Source: Nemania diffusa (taxonomy: Eukaryota > Ascomycota > Sordariomycetes > Xylariales > Xylariaceae). Taken from it: a stretch of 64,000 bases of DNA. The position numbers and the translations under genes were made by a program. Shown one piece after another: positions 11,825 to 23,538 of the stretch; positions within the stretch are counted from its first letter, which is position 1, and each line of letters opens with the position of its first letter. The notes under the pieces are model-generated. The model had not been told where the DNA came from, did no database searches, and was given only the letters and a program-made list of their open reading frames with translations. The stretch spans positions 992,001 through 1,056,000 of the forward strand of contig JBBPUQ010000004.1 of NCBI GenBank assembly GCA_038501195.1, in the 5' to 3' direction.

Positions 11825-13332
11825 GATGCTGAAACAGCTATCTCTGGCCCGTTCAGCCCAGCCTCCACGTATCGCACTTGTCAAGCGTCCCCATCTAACG
11901 AGCGCTATTTGTCCAACTCACTCGAGACATCAAGTGAGGGAAAGAGAGCTCTTGCCCGTTTGCTCGGACTTAGCCCAGGCTTGTGTACGCTCCCACGGCC
12001 TATGCGTGACCGCATCACCTTGGCTACCGAGCGAGTAAAATTATTGCCCAGACACATCCCTCGCAAAACCCACAATTCTATGCGAGCGCTTAAACCTAGA
12101 AGCAAACTCCTACGCTTCAGCGACTATGTGGAGGTGAATACCAGTGAGCGGCGGCCATGTCTATCAGAAAACCCGGCGATTAATGGAGTAGACCCCAGGC
12201 GGCGCCTCACGTTCATATACTACAGCCCTCCCTCACTTCTTAGAACGCAAGGCAGATTTTTCGACCCAGGCGAAGCGCTAGTGCCTACCTCGCCTATTTC
12301 GTTTACTGCGCCAGTTTCACCGAAGTTGTGAACCAGTGGGTAGTAGGAGTCAGTGGTTTCCTTCCTGCCGTGGGCTCGATGGGGTGTTTTGTGCGGCTAT
12401 GTATTATGTATTATACAGCGATACCCAGCGTTTTGGTTTCGATATTGTTCATGTTAGCTCTTGTATGATATGTTTTGATAGCTCTTAATACCACTTCCCA
12501 AGCACTCCTACGGTAGTTCTCCCCCGACCAGACATTGCAATATGTTTATTTTATTCTATCAAGTAGAGGACATAAGTTCTAGGAGATAGTTAAATGCCTG
12601 TTAATAGATGAAGGGAATGCGCACATTATAATAGGTAAGAGATGACGGATCTAATGCTAGGTACTCGCCGTGAGGCACATCGTCTCTATGCCATCTACTC
12701 TTGTCAAAAGAATAGGCATTATGTAAATCACGTTGTAGAGAGGGTGAAATATTAGGTGAACTTGTAGAACATCACTGTTTTAACTATGAAGTCTAGGTAG
12801 CGCGTATCTATCTATCATACATAAGTGTAGGTGTATATCGCATCTCCCATCTACCATTATAAACCCCTATCGCTAATGCATAGATATGTGACATTCAAAC
12901 CTTCAGAGGTTCGTTCCATGAAAAAAACGCCGATGTCAGACGTCGAAAGCTGCGTCTAGACAACTAGGTATCAATCCCGGTAAACCCATGTAGTCCCCCG
13001 TGTATTTGTAGTTTATCCACGCCATTGTTAAATGAGCAAGAATACAGCATGCAATGTGATGGAAAATATTTGGCGTAAGCCAACCCGCTCTTTCTTTATG
13101 CATTTATACCAAAACGCCAATTCCTGCCTGAAAAAGAAATCGAGAAAATAGAAGATAAAAGTGCCGACGCTCTTTTGCTATAGCCCGCGCCCTTAGACCA
13201 GCGTAGCGGGGCGTTAGATTGCGAAGGCGAAGCAGAGAAGAAAAGAGGATAGGGTTTGCGACACAAGTCGACGGAATGCTGCCGAGACGCCAACTCCGCT
13301 ATCCAAAAGTCCCAAGTATACAGATCGGCAGG
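11825..13332. other. Convergent intergenic region between the peroxin gene and PRM1
   Basis: Both flanking genes end here. The first 500 bp downstream of the peroxin gene is open in one frame (11909-12331), but composition and position suggest 3' untranslated sequence. No gene is supportable. Confidence 0.5.
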
Positions 13333-15432
13333 TTAGGACTTAGATAGAGCGTGCGGCTGCTGCTGATTAGGCGGTTCAAACCCGCTCGTCTCGCTGCCGC
13401 GGCTCTGTGCCCTCAGGTGCGGCGGCTCCGTAGCGTCGCTGAACGAGTGCTTCGCCGGCGTCATGAGGATGTACATGGCGCGCATCATGGCGAGGAGTAC
13501 GACGACGATGTACACAAGCAGGAGGCCGGTCGAGATGAGCGCCTGCTGGATGACGTGGTTGCGCAGCCAGGTCGTGACATGGTCCACGGCGTCCGTGATC
13601 TCGTCGGTCGTGACGCTGCTTGGCGACGCAAGGAACGTCGTGAGGTTAGAGTCGGACCCGATCGAGTCCGCCGCGCCGACGGAGAAGATGTTGTCCGGGA
13701 ACATGGGGACGTTGATATGCGCGTGGTCGTGGACCCAGGTGAGGCCCTTTTGTACGGACTCGATCTTGAGTCCGAGCAAGCAACGGACTGTCTCTTTGAC
13801 CAGGTCCCCAAATAGGGTGTTTCCGAATGCATCGGTGAGCCCCGTATTGATTTCTTCCAAGAATGTATTTAGGGTATTGTTGACTGCGGTTGTAGCGTTT
13901 GTCACTTTGCCCAGGATGTCGTCGTTGATCTCATCACTGAAGGAAAGGAGGACACCGTTGGCATCGTCCGACCACTTTTGGGACACATTAGTCAACGTAC
14001 CGACGACCTCGCCAGCGAAGTCGCCAACTTCTTTGCTGAGAGCCGGGGTCTGGTCTTCGATTGTCTTAAGTAAGATTCCTTGCCAAGCACAAGAGAAGAA
14101 CCCTGCTAGAGCGAGCGAGAGAACGAAAAGGGCCGGGAGCGATGTCGCATAGGAGACGAACCAGCGGGCCATAATCTTCCGCGGTTCACTCGTGTTCCCA
14201 ACTCTTCTAGAAACGGCTAGGCCAACTCTGGCTGTCAGAGGAGACGAGTACATGTATCCGTAATCCAGGACATCGACAGCTTGGGTAGCAAATTGATTCT
14301 GCCGGCGCCAGCGGCGTTTCTCGAGGATGTACATTGGAACACACGCACCAATAGCGAGTAGGACGAGGATAACGATGGCGGCGATCTTGGCGTCGTACGC
14401 AATCTTGAATAAACTTTCGAAGAATTTGGTGAGGCCGTCGTTGTCGGAGCAGAAAGAGAGGGACTCCTTCTGGGCAACGGGAAATACTGAGTTGTCGAAC
14501 GAATAGTTTCCGTATGCCTTGTCGAGTTCCGTTCGGATCAAGTCGAATGGTATTGACACAGCTTGCGCAGTCAAATTTTTCAGGTCGTCAAAGGTGGGAA
14601 TCTTTTGATTGAGATCGTCTAAGCTTTGGACCCAACTGCTGCTGTTAATTTGTATATTCTTTAGGTCATTCATCTTGTCTACGATCTCTGATTCTAGATC
14701 CGGCTTGGCTGGTAACAGACCTCTCTGCATCAGGAGTTCCTCGCGGCTAAAAATACTCCCAACATCAGAAACCTTATCGGCGATGTTGTAGACAGTGTCA
14801 ATGACTTTTTGGATATCATCCGCGCTGCCTGCGATGGTGTTAGCGACGCCATCGATAGCGTCGTTTACGACATCGGTTGTCTTTTCTACAGCGAGTGCCG
14901 TGGCATTGAGGCCGCCATGCACCACCATGGAGATCAAACAGGCATAGGTGTCAGTCATCATGCCAATGACGAAGAGAATCAACTGCTCGATGCCGGTAAG
15001 GATCATGTCAAGGATGGTCATCAGAGCTTGGACTGCGTGGTTCACGGTCGATGCGGTCAGTTCGTTGACTCCGACGGATAGATAGTGAGGCATAGAAGCA
15101 AACGCGCTACCGACGTCCTCGACCTTCGAGCATGCCGACAGGGCCTTCACCTGCGCATCGGCCAAGTTGTCGTTCAGGCTCCCTATAGTAAGGAGGAAGT
15201 TGGCGAGGACCAGTAGGATAAGTATGGTCCATTTGTTGAACCAGACTTGAGATAGCCTTGAACGTAGACCAAGATACGGCGTTATCTGTTTAGAAGATGG
15301 AGAGGTGACCGATGTGACGCCTTCGGCAACGCCGTTCCTCATCGGTAACATCTCGAATACATTCTGTGCCTTGTAGTCCAGCGACGGAGGCACCTGGGGA
15401 ACATGGCCCTTCTCATTCCAGGGAAAGGGCAT
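13333..15432 (-). CDS. PRM1: Plasma membrane fusion protein PRM1
   Basis: An intronless 699-residue protein with five hydrophobic spans near residues 68-86, 138-160, 349-370, 429-450 and 632-656. The arrangement, with two large extracellular loops rich in N-glycosylation sequons (N-x-S/T), is that of Prm1. Family-typical stretches include TPYLGLRSRLSQVWFNKWTI before the first span and ACSKVEDVGSAFASMPHYLS after it. Conserved cysteines sit in the first loop and near RCLLGLKIESVQKGL in the second. In yeast and Neurospora, Prm1 acts at sites of cell contact to promote plasma membrane merger during mating, and in Neurospora also in hyphal-germling fusion. The start is the first ATG of the frame, followed by a proline-rich cytosolic N-terminus as usual for the family. 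The C-terminal 40 residues are Ser/Gln-rich and variable. Confidence 0.95.
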   Translation of the reverse strand: MPFPWNEKGHVPQVPPSLDYKAQNVFEMLPMRNGVAEGVTSVTSPSSKQITPYLGLRSRLSQVWFNKWTILILLVLANFLLTIGSLNDNLADAQVKALSACSKVEDVGSAFASMPHYLSVGVNELTASTVNHAVQALMTILDMILTGIEQLILFVIGMMTDTYACLISMVVHGGLNATALAVEKTTDVVNDAIDGVANTIAGSADDIQKVIDTVYNIADKVSDVGSIFSREELLMQRGLLPAKPDLESEIVDKMNDLKNIQINSSSWVQSLDDLNQKIPTFDDLKNLTAQAVSIPFDLIRTELDKAYGNYSFDNSVFPVAQKESLSFCSDNDGLTKFFESLFKIAYDAKIAAIVILVLLAIGACVPMYILEKRRWRRQNQFATQAVDVLDYGYMYSSPLTARVGLAVSRRVGNTSEPRKIMARWFVSYATSLPALFVLSLALAGFFSCAWQGILLKTIEDQTPALSKEVGDFAGEVVGTLTNVSQKWSDDANGVLLSFSDEINDDILGKVTNATTAVNNTLNTFLEEINTGLTDAFGNTLFGDLVKETVRCLLGLKIESVQKGLTWVHDHAHINVPMFPDNIFSVGAADSIGSDSNLTTFLASPSSVTTDEITDAVDHVTTWLRNHVIQQALISTGLLLVYIVVVLLAMMRAMYILMTPAKHSFSDATEPPHLRAQSRGSETSGFEPPNQQQPHALSKS

Positions 15433-17871
15433 AATGACGAGCCCGTATTATCGAATCGAAGGTGTAAAATGATATCGCTGTGATTACAGGGAAATCACCA
15501 AAAAAGTAGGATTATGCCTAGAAGAATAGAAAGCAAGAGAGCGTGTATAAAAAAAGTAAAGAGTGTCTCGAAAAGATCAGTTAGGGTAGTAGAAACGAAC
15601 ACCAGTTGAGAGGTGGTAACGGTAGTAGTCGATAAAATGGTCGTGTGAGTAGCCAAGCGACGGGAGTGAGTATGATAGGCAGTCTAGAGGACAATGAAGG
15701 GTCCAGAAAGGTAGAAAGGACTGAACCCCCAAAGAAGATGGAGGTAGAGGGCAGTAGGGAACAAAGAGATGAAACGGTTAAATCATAAACCCATTGCCAG
15801 AATGGTGGTGACCAAACAAGAACAAAAAGAAAGACGGCGAACAATCATAGAAGGGGACGGCATGGGGGAACAAGGCTCGTCGATAAAAGATATATATGCG
15901 GGTGGGCTGGCTGGCTGGTTGGCTGGTTCATGGCTCTTGGGGGTGATGCTGGACATCAGTGCCCCATTTACACACTGCTGTACCAACAAAGACCCATTGC
16001 TAATGGCCAAGGGCGCGAAGCAAGGCTTCCACGGCTCGTGATTAGGAATTCCCTTTGTTTCGTGCCCCTCTGCAGGGTAAATCTTTCACTTCTCTGGCAT
16101 CTTTACCAGTCGTCGTCGAGTGGATGAGAATAAGGAATGAGCTCTCCCTCTCGCGCGGACCGGGGTTGTTAGCTAAGCGCCGTAGTCGCCCCACAACCAA
16201 TCGATTTTCCTCATCCGCCGTTGAGGAAACCCCAGCGAACAGGGGGGACCTGTCACTAAATATGTCACCTGTCAGGCCGTACAGCAATACACGTATATAG
16301 GTCAGTACCTAAGGTAGCTATTATCAGGTACATGATTGTAATGCAAATACTATCTAAGTAAGAACTGGACCAGAGCCGCTGTCATCGCGTTTAACTTGAT
16401 GCTAACCGAAGCGCCCTAACTGATCTACCTTATTCCCTACTGTATTTAGGTAGGCGTCAGTACAGTATCTACCTAATTCATACAGTAGAGATCGTGAGAT
16501 ACCTACATTTGCAAGTGCTCAATTGCAACCTGCTTACATGGGTCCTTCTGCGTATGATAGCATATTATTATGTATCAACAAAGAGAGCTTTATTATTTAT
16601 TCACCTTGACGATAGGTAATCCATGTCAACATTAAAGCTACCCATGTTTCTGCAACAGCTCGTGCTCACATTATGCAGATACTATATAGTATGCAACAAG
16701 TCATAACAGACATAAGGGTCTAACTACGGGTCGCATGTTTGAACGTCTAACCCCCAATTACGATGATGAATAATTTTCTGCCTCGCGATATAATAATTCA
16801 ATCAGATATATCATTAATCTCTTAGGCATGGGGGGTGTTGTATGGTATGCCCATTTCTGATCGTCTCTGAGAGAAACGAAAAGAGAGTATTAGCGGTGAT
16901 TTGCGGCTTTCAGAATCAAGCAAGGGCGGGAAGGATAGATCCGTACAGAGAGGAGGTAACGTTTAATGAGGCAGCCGATCTACTCTGTACATAAACTCTC
17001 GAGTTTTGGCCTCAAGTTTGGCCTCGACATCAGCAGACCAGATCGGCCGCATCGTATGCTATTGTACTACCGATTGGTTCGTTGTCTGCGCCCCCAATGC
17101 CATCCAGCTATTCTTCGCTTAACTTTGGGATCTGCGATATCCTGTCGACTGCATCTTGGCAACGTGCAGGCAAGCAACGGGTCCTACGGCAACCCCCCTC
17201 GCCATGTAAGATGATTGGCTACTAAGCCCTCCGGCGGCTACAACATCGGGCCACAGCTTTAGCGCTCTTTTCCCTGCGGCCACTAAACCCAGTCGCTGCA
17301 ACTGACGCTAGTTCACATCAAACAAACCCTCAGTTTTTTTTTCCCTTCAACGCCGGGACCAGGTAGTCACACGGTATTACACAGCTGTTTCAGTGAGCGA
17401 GAGAGAGATTCGCCTTCTGCTATTCTCCCTCTCGGCGGCCTGTATCTGTTTGTCAGATAGACGCATACCTAACTGTGTGCTCAGGGCGGCTATTCCGCAT
17501 GATGTATTCCCAACAACCTAATTCACTGCCTACTATGACAGGCATCATGAAAGGGGCGAAAAGCAACCATACTAAATCAAGTAACTTCACTATCTCTTCT
17601 CTTGCAGAGCCTACCAGAGAATGGCCATTGCTAGAAGGCTAACACTATAGAAACACCCTCCACCCTCTTTCTTTTTGCGCTACCTCAAACTCTCATCCGA
17701 AGGGGAAACATCAATTCAGAATAAGAAGCTAACGAGAGAACAGGATATGCTTCAGAACGGCTCCCTGTCTCTTTTTTATTGATCAAGGTTGTTGTTTCTA
17801 CACAAAGGCATTGTAATGCGAGTTAACAAAGGTATAAATACATAGGCTGGTCCTCTCAACACTAAGAAATT
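15433..17871. other. Intergenic region, PRM1 promoter side
   Basis: Divergent promoters for PRM1 (-) and the gene at 17950 (+) must lie in this region. It holds a short TGGC-type microsatellite at about 15904-15926, a GC-richer block at 15900-16300 and several TACCTA words near 16440-16510. No gene is supportable. Confidence 0.5.
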
Positions 17872-17949
17872 GTGCACAGCAGTCCAGAACCTACAAAAAA
17901 CACGATTCATGACACCTCAACTCTACACCGACTACCAATCGACACAGCT

Positions 17950-18522
17950 ATGTCTGACCAACCATCTATGATGGAGTTCTTGCCTGAGCCACGGCTCCGA
18001 ACGCCTCAGACCCATGCCGTACATAGAGCCCAAATAGCGCGAAATCTATCAGATATCGCCAAGGCAGTGAGAATTCGTGGGGGCATAGACTCCCTCACGG
18101 ACCTTGTCTACCGCCTTGAAACAGGAGAGTACTTACAGCATCTCTTCATGCCGTTCCTCTCGACATATGACTGGGAATCGCATGACACAGATCCCGCAAA
18201 GGTAGGGAAGAGCATGAAACTCATCTGGGACTCCGTAGGCGGTAACACATCACTAATCTCGTCGGTATACGAGCTGGACAACATCGAATCATTTAGTGAG
18301 TGCCTCGCGTGGTGGAGTCATTATATCTTTATGGAACTTGAGGGCCTTCTTTCCCCCTATGGAGACGACTTCTTGTGGTTCCCTGAGAGCCGATCCCACC
18401 GCGATGCATTTGGATACGTCTTATTCCTTTGGATGTACCTGCGAAATGGCAATGCGCCTACTACCATTGTCCTACCGCTCTATGTGGATGCACTGAGCTA
18501 TCTTACGAACCAGTTTCATTAG
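17950..18522 (+). CDS. Hypothetical protein, 190 residues
   Basis: I do not recognise this gene. The first ATG of the frame is at 17950 (MSDQPSMMEFLPEP); the frame is open further upstream only from a GTG. The sequence looks like a globular, mostly helical domain rich in aromatic residues, with SLTDLVYRLETGEYLQHLFM, FSECLAWWSHYIFMELEGLL and RDAFGYVLFLWMYLRNGNAP as its main segments. There is no signal peptide. The WWSHYIFMELEGLL and YVLFLWMYLR stretches are amphipathic or hydrophobic but are broken by charged residues, so I do not call membrane spans. No intron is needed. Its neighbours give no functional clue. Confidence 0.55.
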   Translation: MSDQPSMMEFLPEPRLRTPQTHAVHRAQIARNLSDIAKAVRIRGGIDSLTDLVYRLETGEYLQHLFMPFLSTYDWESHDTDPAKVGKSMKLIWDSVGGNTSLISSVYELDNIESFSECLAWWSHYIFMELEGLLSPYGDDFLWFPESRSHRDAFGYVLFLWMYLRNGNAPTTIVLPLYVDALSYLTNQFH

Positions 18523-19885
18523 TCTTAACTACGGAAACTCCTTGAGGAACTACCCAAAGAGGCACAAGGTGCGGTTGACATGCAAGGTTTGTTTACGCTT
18601 GACGAAGAATTCGCTTTAGGCTCCTGTGTAAGGTCAACATAACACAGTCTCGAGCCTAGATAAGTGCCAGTTTCGCCGGTAGTCCTAGTACTCGCGTCTT
18701 GCCTTATCTCAGCAAACATAAACAATAAACTTATGCTATTAGCCCAATATGTAGACATAGGATAAATAAATCTTTCACGGTAAACATACTCTTAAATATC
18801 TGAACATAACATAGTGATTAACTTAGGCCATAGTATGGCACATCTGATTGGAGTCAATTTGACTTATATCATCCCGTACCTTTGATCTCCGTTTCCGCAA
18901 TAAAGAAGGTCAACCAAGTATGAGAATTGAGAAAACGGAGTATTCAGTCCGAGATATCGAAACGATTCCCATCTGTAGCCAAATACACTAGAATTAAATA
19001 GCTGTTAGTGACCTACCTATCTACCCAGGTAGTTATAATATCACCTCCAGTAGCTCTAATTAGTTCCTAACCTACAAGTATGAATGTCATGAAGCCATCA
19101 TCTTTTATGAAATATGTTAAATGTTAAGCCCGAGTCTAAGCTTTGTTACCTTCATCACGGAGCATCTCACCGCCGCTCACGCAACTAGTAGCGTAGGAAA
19201 GTTGAGCGAATCGTCGAGATATACATGAAACGCAGAGTTTTATAACCTAGTAAATCACATCGGTGTCTTATTTCTATATTTGTAATTTATAAGCTTTATG
19301 GCTGAAGTAAGCGACCTCCGCCCCTCCCCCCCGGCTCTCGACGGAATTATGGATGCGTAGCTCGCCTGCCAAGGACGGCGACTAAGGAGTAGCATGATGG
19401 CATGGCAGTGTTATATACTGGCGAGGTGGATCAGTATACAAGGCATTGGATAGACTATAGTAAAATGTAGTCTTTGTTAGTTCCTATATTTCTTTTGTAT
19501 GTATTCTCAGTGCTTCCATACTTTCGTTGTGCCTGCATGTTTGCTAGGCTCGCTTGAGTGATATGACATAGCTGATTTCGAGTAGACCTTAGTTGACACT
19601 AAATTCACGTAGAAGCTTCTTTCCCACTCTTTTTCTCTCCTTCAAAGGACATATTCTCTACTGTCTCGGGTAAACGCAAAGCTAGGCAGCTTTCTAGGTG
19701 TCTCACGTCCTTAGGTTTAGAAATTCTACCTCGGGGTATAGGTCTACGTACCTTTATAAGATGTTTGAGTTCCCCGGCTCTCCTAATATCATCTTCCACT
19801 TCCCAGGATTTAGACTCTCTCTCTCCAGCGAGTCTCCATAACTTACCATACACCATCATTCGACCTATGAGAGCCCTCCTCAACA
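18523..19885. other. Intergenic region
   Basis: No gene is supportable. A 93-codon frame on the minus strand (19886-19605) sits head-to-head with the next gene and most likely reflects its promoter and leader rather than a protein. Confidence 0.5.
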
Positions 19886-21700
19886 ATGTCCCAATTTCTT
19901 TATGACGAAGAACCGTCGCAGCACGAAGAAGTCAACGGTACTAGAGCGTCAGATCGGGCGATCTTCTGTGTTGACATCACGAGTACTGTGAAACCCGAAC
20001 ACCACAGCAGAAATCAAACGATAGAGCCTCTGCAATCTTCTACTATGTCTCATGACCCTTCTGACTGGGTCCCAATCGACCCATCAGACTTCGGTGATGA
20101 GTTGTGTCGTACGCTTTCGACCGACTACGAGAATGTCTGTCCAGTATCGCCAGCATCATCCCACTTCGTGTCATCACCCGGCAATGACTCTAACAGCGAC
20201 TCCATGAAACTCGCCGTGGCTCTAGTGGAATTGAAAGAGGCACGAGGAAATGAAAGATATAATGCGATGGAGGTGAAAGTCCTAGAAAGAGAAGCCAATA
20301 ATCTTGAATCCGACTTCAATAAGGAACGGGCCATGTCGACTTCACTTGCGGCGAAGCTATTGGACGTGTTCATCATGGTAACGCAAAATCAACAACACGA
20401 GCTGGACAGGGTGCAAAGACGGCTCCTTGACCTACAGGACGATGCCGAAAACTGCCTACTCACCTACGAATGGCGGAATCTCCAGGAAAAGCTTCATAAT
20501 ATCAATCGCAAGCTAGATGGGTACATCAAACGCACGACGCCCCAATCAATAGCTTCCGGAACTCAGACGGATGAATTAAAATTGTTCTTGGCTGTACTAT
20601 ATGCAGACGTCCCGAAGATGTGGAAGGAGCTGAGGCAACTAAATCGAAACATCGAAGACGAAAAGGCCAAGGATGCAGAAGACAAGGCCCGGGATTACGA
20701 GGCTGCGTCTGAGAACGTACCTAGCGAGCAGAGTACGCGGGAAGATGTCGATAGCGCCGATGCATTTGACCAACCGTCTGAACAGTCTGTGACAGACATC
20801 CTCGATCGTTATTACGAGTTCTCTCGCTTCCACCGCGAGAGGATGGTTACGCGCCAAGAGAGGCTCCAAGCACTCATGAAGCAGACCTCTATAGAGCTTA
20901 ATCGCCTCCGAGCCGACGTAACGTACGAGGAAGGAAGGACGACCAACATGAGAACAAGAATGGCGTTCTGGGGCGACGATGTCAGCGCGTCGAAGGTCAA
21001 GTCTCCGGCTATGCTGCTGGACAACCTAGACATGAAGCTGTCGGCACTCAAATGCGGAGCCGAAGAGCTCGAGGAAATGGCTAGGATCATACGAACCCTC
21101 CCATTGCACCTTCACATGATCGACATCAACACCCCAGAAGAAGGCGAGCCTACGACCACCAAGGAAGCAAGCACATCACCAGCGCCGTCGGATTCCGCCA
21201 GCGCCGCAGGCCAGCGGGAGGATACGTTGTACATCGCGGAGCTCGAGGCGAAGCTGAAGGAGAAGCAGGCCAACGAGAAAGCCTGGGCGGCGCACTTCGA
21301 GCACCAGCGCCAGCGCGAGAACGAGGCGAAGGCGGCACTGGAGGGGCAACTGGTGTCCTCGGAGCTTAGGAACGAGGAGCTGCAGAGGGTGGTGGGGACA
21401 GTCTCGGGGAAGCTCTTCGAGCACCGGGAGCGCTTCTGGGGCCTTTCGGGACCGGCGCGCAAGATGGGCGAGGAGCTCATTGCGGCGCTCGAGCAGTTGG
21501 AGATTACCTGTGACGAACCGTCGGTCTATGGGTACGAAGGGGGGAAGCACCTTGAAAGCGTTGGTATTTGCAGTGATGGAAAATCGACTCAGGGACCTTC
21601 AGATGGTGAGCAGGTTAAGCTGGGCGAGGAGGTGCAGAGGCAACGGCACCGACACCGGCTGTGCAATTTAGCACATTCTCTAGATGATGAATATGTCTAG
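19886..21700 (+). CDS. Coiled-coil protein of unknown function, 604 residues
   Basis: A single exon starts at ATG 19886 (AACAATGTCC). I do not recognise a family. Residues 1-95 are acidic and Ser/Pro-rich. Long helical segments follow: VALVELKEARGNERYNAMEV, LEREANNLESDFNKERAM, LDRVQRRLLDLQDDAENCLL and DTLYIAELEAKLKEKQANEK, with heptad-like spacing of Leu/Ile. A second disordered Thr/Ser/Glu-rich linker lies near residues 410-445. The end (LEITCDEPSVYGYEGGKHLE) is not coiled. The architecture suggests a scaffold or cytoskeletal role, but this is only inferred from the coiled coils. GC content rises sharply over the last third (21,150-21,480), unlike the first half. Confidence 0.75.
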   Translation: MSQFLYDEEPSQHEEVNGTRASDRAIFCVDITSTVKPEHHSRNQTIEPLQSSTMSHDPSDWVPIDPSDFGDELCRTLSTDYENVCPVSPASSHFVSSPGNDSNSDSMKLAVALVELKEARGNERYNAMEVKVLEREANNLESDFNKERAMSTSLAAKLLDVFIMVTQNQQHELDRVQRRLLDLQDDAENCLLTYEWRNLQEKLHNINRKLDGYIKRTTPQSIASGTQTDELKLFLAVLYADVPKMWKELRQLNRNIEDEKAKDAEDKARDYEAASENVPSEQSTREDVDSADAFDQPSEQSVTDILDRYYEFSRFHRERMVTRQERLQALMKQTSIELNRLRADVTYEEGRTTNMRTRMAFWGDDVSASKVKSPAMLLDNLDMKLSALKCGAEELEEMARIIRTLPLHLHMIDINTPEEGEPTTTKEASTSPAPSDSASAAGQREDTLYIAELEAKLKEKQANEKAWAAHFEHQRQRENEAKAALEGQLVSSELRNEELQRVVGTVSGKLFEHRERFWGLSGPARKMGEELIAALEQLEITCDEPSVYGYEGGKHLESVGICSDGKSTQGPSDGEQVKLGEEVQRQRHRHRLCNLAHSLDDEYV

Positions 21701-21794
21701 ATGAGGGCTGAACTTGAGACATTGTAGACTTGGACAGGACATCATCGGTAGAATTAGAGCAGTCTCTCCTTAGCTCCTAAAATGGCCCTAACTG

Positions 21795-22090
21795 CTAGGG
21801 GCGATAGACACTTATTGTTGTTTTGTTTACTTCTGAATACCATTTGCCATCCATCTTAAGATGAGTCGATAATTGCTCGATAATGAGCTCCTCAGTTGTG
21901 GAAAACGGTGGATACAGCTGTTTGATGGAAGCAGCAATGAAAGCTTCAAGACGTAAGAGAGCTGTCTTAGCGTCGTCGAGAGCTCCCCACAGGACCTGCT
22001 CATTGTCCAATCATCAATCAATTTGGTGACGGGGTCAGTGCAATGGTGATCCAGAAATGCCAGTAATCGAGCATCGCATATCCCGTACAT
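21795..22090 (-). pseudogene. Short frameshifted gene remnant
   Basis: Two minus-strand frames join near 22010. The upstream frame reads LLAFLDHHCTDPVTKLIDD. The downstream frame reads DNEQVLWGALDDAKTALLRL, then EAFIAASIKQLYPPFSTTEE, to a stop at 21795. Together they look like one helical domain broken by a frame change of two bases (net minus one), with no splice sites that would explain it. I do not recognise the family. It may be the decayed 3' end of a larger gene or carry a sequencing error. Confidence 0.35.
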
Positions 22091-22259
22091 ATGCGGAAAA
22101 GTTGCGAATATGTGACGTCATGTACATGAGCCAACGAGGACTTGCTCTTGAATTGGCAGGCACCTTTGTTTTTCCTGCCAGCTACGGAATCATCCTCTTA
22201 ACCTAATTTATCTCAGGTGGCTGTTTCAATTGACCATTGGGACTTCCTACATTTCCAAA

Positions 22260-22379
22260 CACTTACAACCTCTTCTACATCTTAACACAAACTCTCTCCT
22301 CTGACTTTACCAACTACACGACCATCATCCTCCTCTTCTCCTCTCTAAACCATTCAATCACATACACAACCAAATCACA
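22260..22379 (+). promoter_or_regulatory. Pyrimidine-rich leader of the small mitochondrial protein gene
   Basis: The 120 bases before ATG 22380 are almost entirely C, T and A, with repeated CTTCT, CCTCTTCTCC and CACAA words. Such CT-rich tracts just upstream of the start codon are typical promoter and leader sequence of well-expressed filamentous fungal genes. No clear TATA box was picked out. Confidence 0.5.
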
Positions 22380-22821
22380 ATGACGTCACGAATGCTCTCA
22401 ACAGCCCTGCGTCCGGTCGCGAGCCTCACAGCAAGCAGACAAACCGCGATGATCCAGCGCAGCTTCACCGGTAGCACCATGGCATTGAAGCACAAAGAGA
22501 GCATCGGTAAGCAACCCCCATCACCCCCATATCCCTCAAAACCCCCGTCCTCTTACACCACCATCTACTAACTAATCCCCCTTGAACCCATTAGGCGACG
22601 GTTATGATCCCGAGAAGCACAAGCAGGACTTGCTCGAAAAGCACAAGCAGGGCAAGGGCCACTGGAAGCCCGAGCTAGCCTCGGACAGCGAGGAAGCCCT
22701 CAAGGCGGACCGCGCCAGCAGCGGTGCCGAGAAGGAGGACGTCGCCGCGATGCAGAACCGCACCAAGGCCGCTGCCGAGGAGACGTCCAAGGCGGGCACG
22801 AGTATGCGTGACGGATTGTGA
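22380..22821 (+). CDS. Small, probably mitochondrial, conserved fungal protein
   Basis: Two exons (22380-22506 and 22595-22821) encode 117 residues. The 88-bp intron has a GTAAGC donor, an ACTAAC branch point and a TTAG acceptor. The first about 30 residues are rich in Arg, Ser, Thr and Ala with no acidic residues (MTSRMLSTALRPVASLTASR), a typical matrix-targeting presequence, followed by QRSFTGSTMALKHKESIG. The mature part is hydrophilic, with DGYDPEKHKQDLLEKHKQGK and HWKPELASDSEEALKADR. Proteins with this HWKPELASDSEE core recur across Pezizomycotina as short mitochondrial proteins without known function. Some are annotated as carrier proteins, but nothing in the sequence supports that. The intron splits the presequence-containing exon from the conserved core. 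Confidence 0.8.
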
Positions 22822-23538
22822 GAGGCGAGATGGACCAAGAGGACGTGGGGATCGATGGGGAGTTTGGGACTGAGATTTCCTACTATGGAGTGGATGGAAT
22901 GTAGGATGTGAGCGGTTTCTGCATCATTAAAGGCAAATGAACCGCAACGATATTCATGGACAAGTGGAGAGAAAGAATGCCTCCTAATTTCCATTTGTTA
23001 GCATCCCATCTGCTTAGCAGATGTAATTAGTCAGATTGACGACAGTCTGACTATGTTGGAGTTGTAGTGTATAATCCAAGATAAAATCGAGAGCATCAGC
23101 ACCAGCACCAGCATTATCAACGCATCCAGTGATACGCATTAACTAGAGGCGTCTGTCATTGTGAGCGCTAACCTGCTACCTAACCCATTGCCATTAGTAC
23201 AGGTGAACATGGAAATGACCCTCAACCGAGCGTTCGAGGGTGCTCTCTTGTACAAATGAAAATACCGTGTGGTTTTTATATACGGCCACAGTAGAATCCA
23301 GGGACTCGGAAACCCAGAAAATAAAAAAAAGGCAAACCCTGCTGCCGTCAAAATATGGTAACGGGAGGACAAAATCTACCCATAAACGCCGTGCCAAATG
23401 CTACATGATTGTCCGCTGTTGATCTCCCTCCTACTCTCACTCTTATGCACCTATTTGCGTACTGACTGGACACCCCTTGGGTCAGGGTATAATACCCGCC
23501 CGAGCGAAAACCACGCACTACTCCGTCCGCTGACCACT
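22822..23538. other. Convergent intergenic region
   Basis: Downstream sequence of two genes that end toward each other. Nothing further was seen. Confidence 0.5.

Noticed and set aside
11909..12331. A 140-codon plus-strand frame after the peroxin gene
   Set aside because: It starts 85 bp after the stop of the peroxin gene and has no homologue-like segment; it is probably 3' untranslated sequence.
19605..19886. A 93-codon minus-strand frame head-to-head with the coiled-coil gene
   Set aside because: It would place two start codons in the same few bases, and the frame has no recognisable feature.
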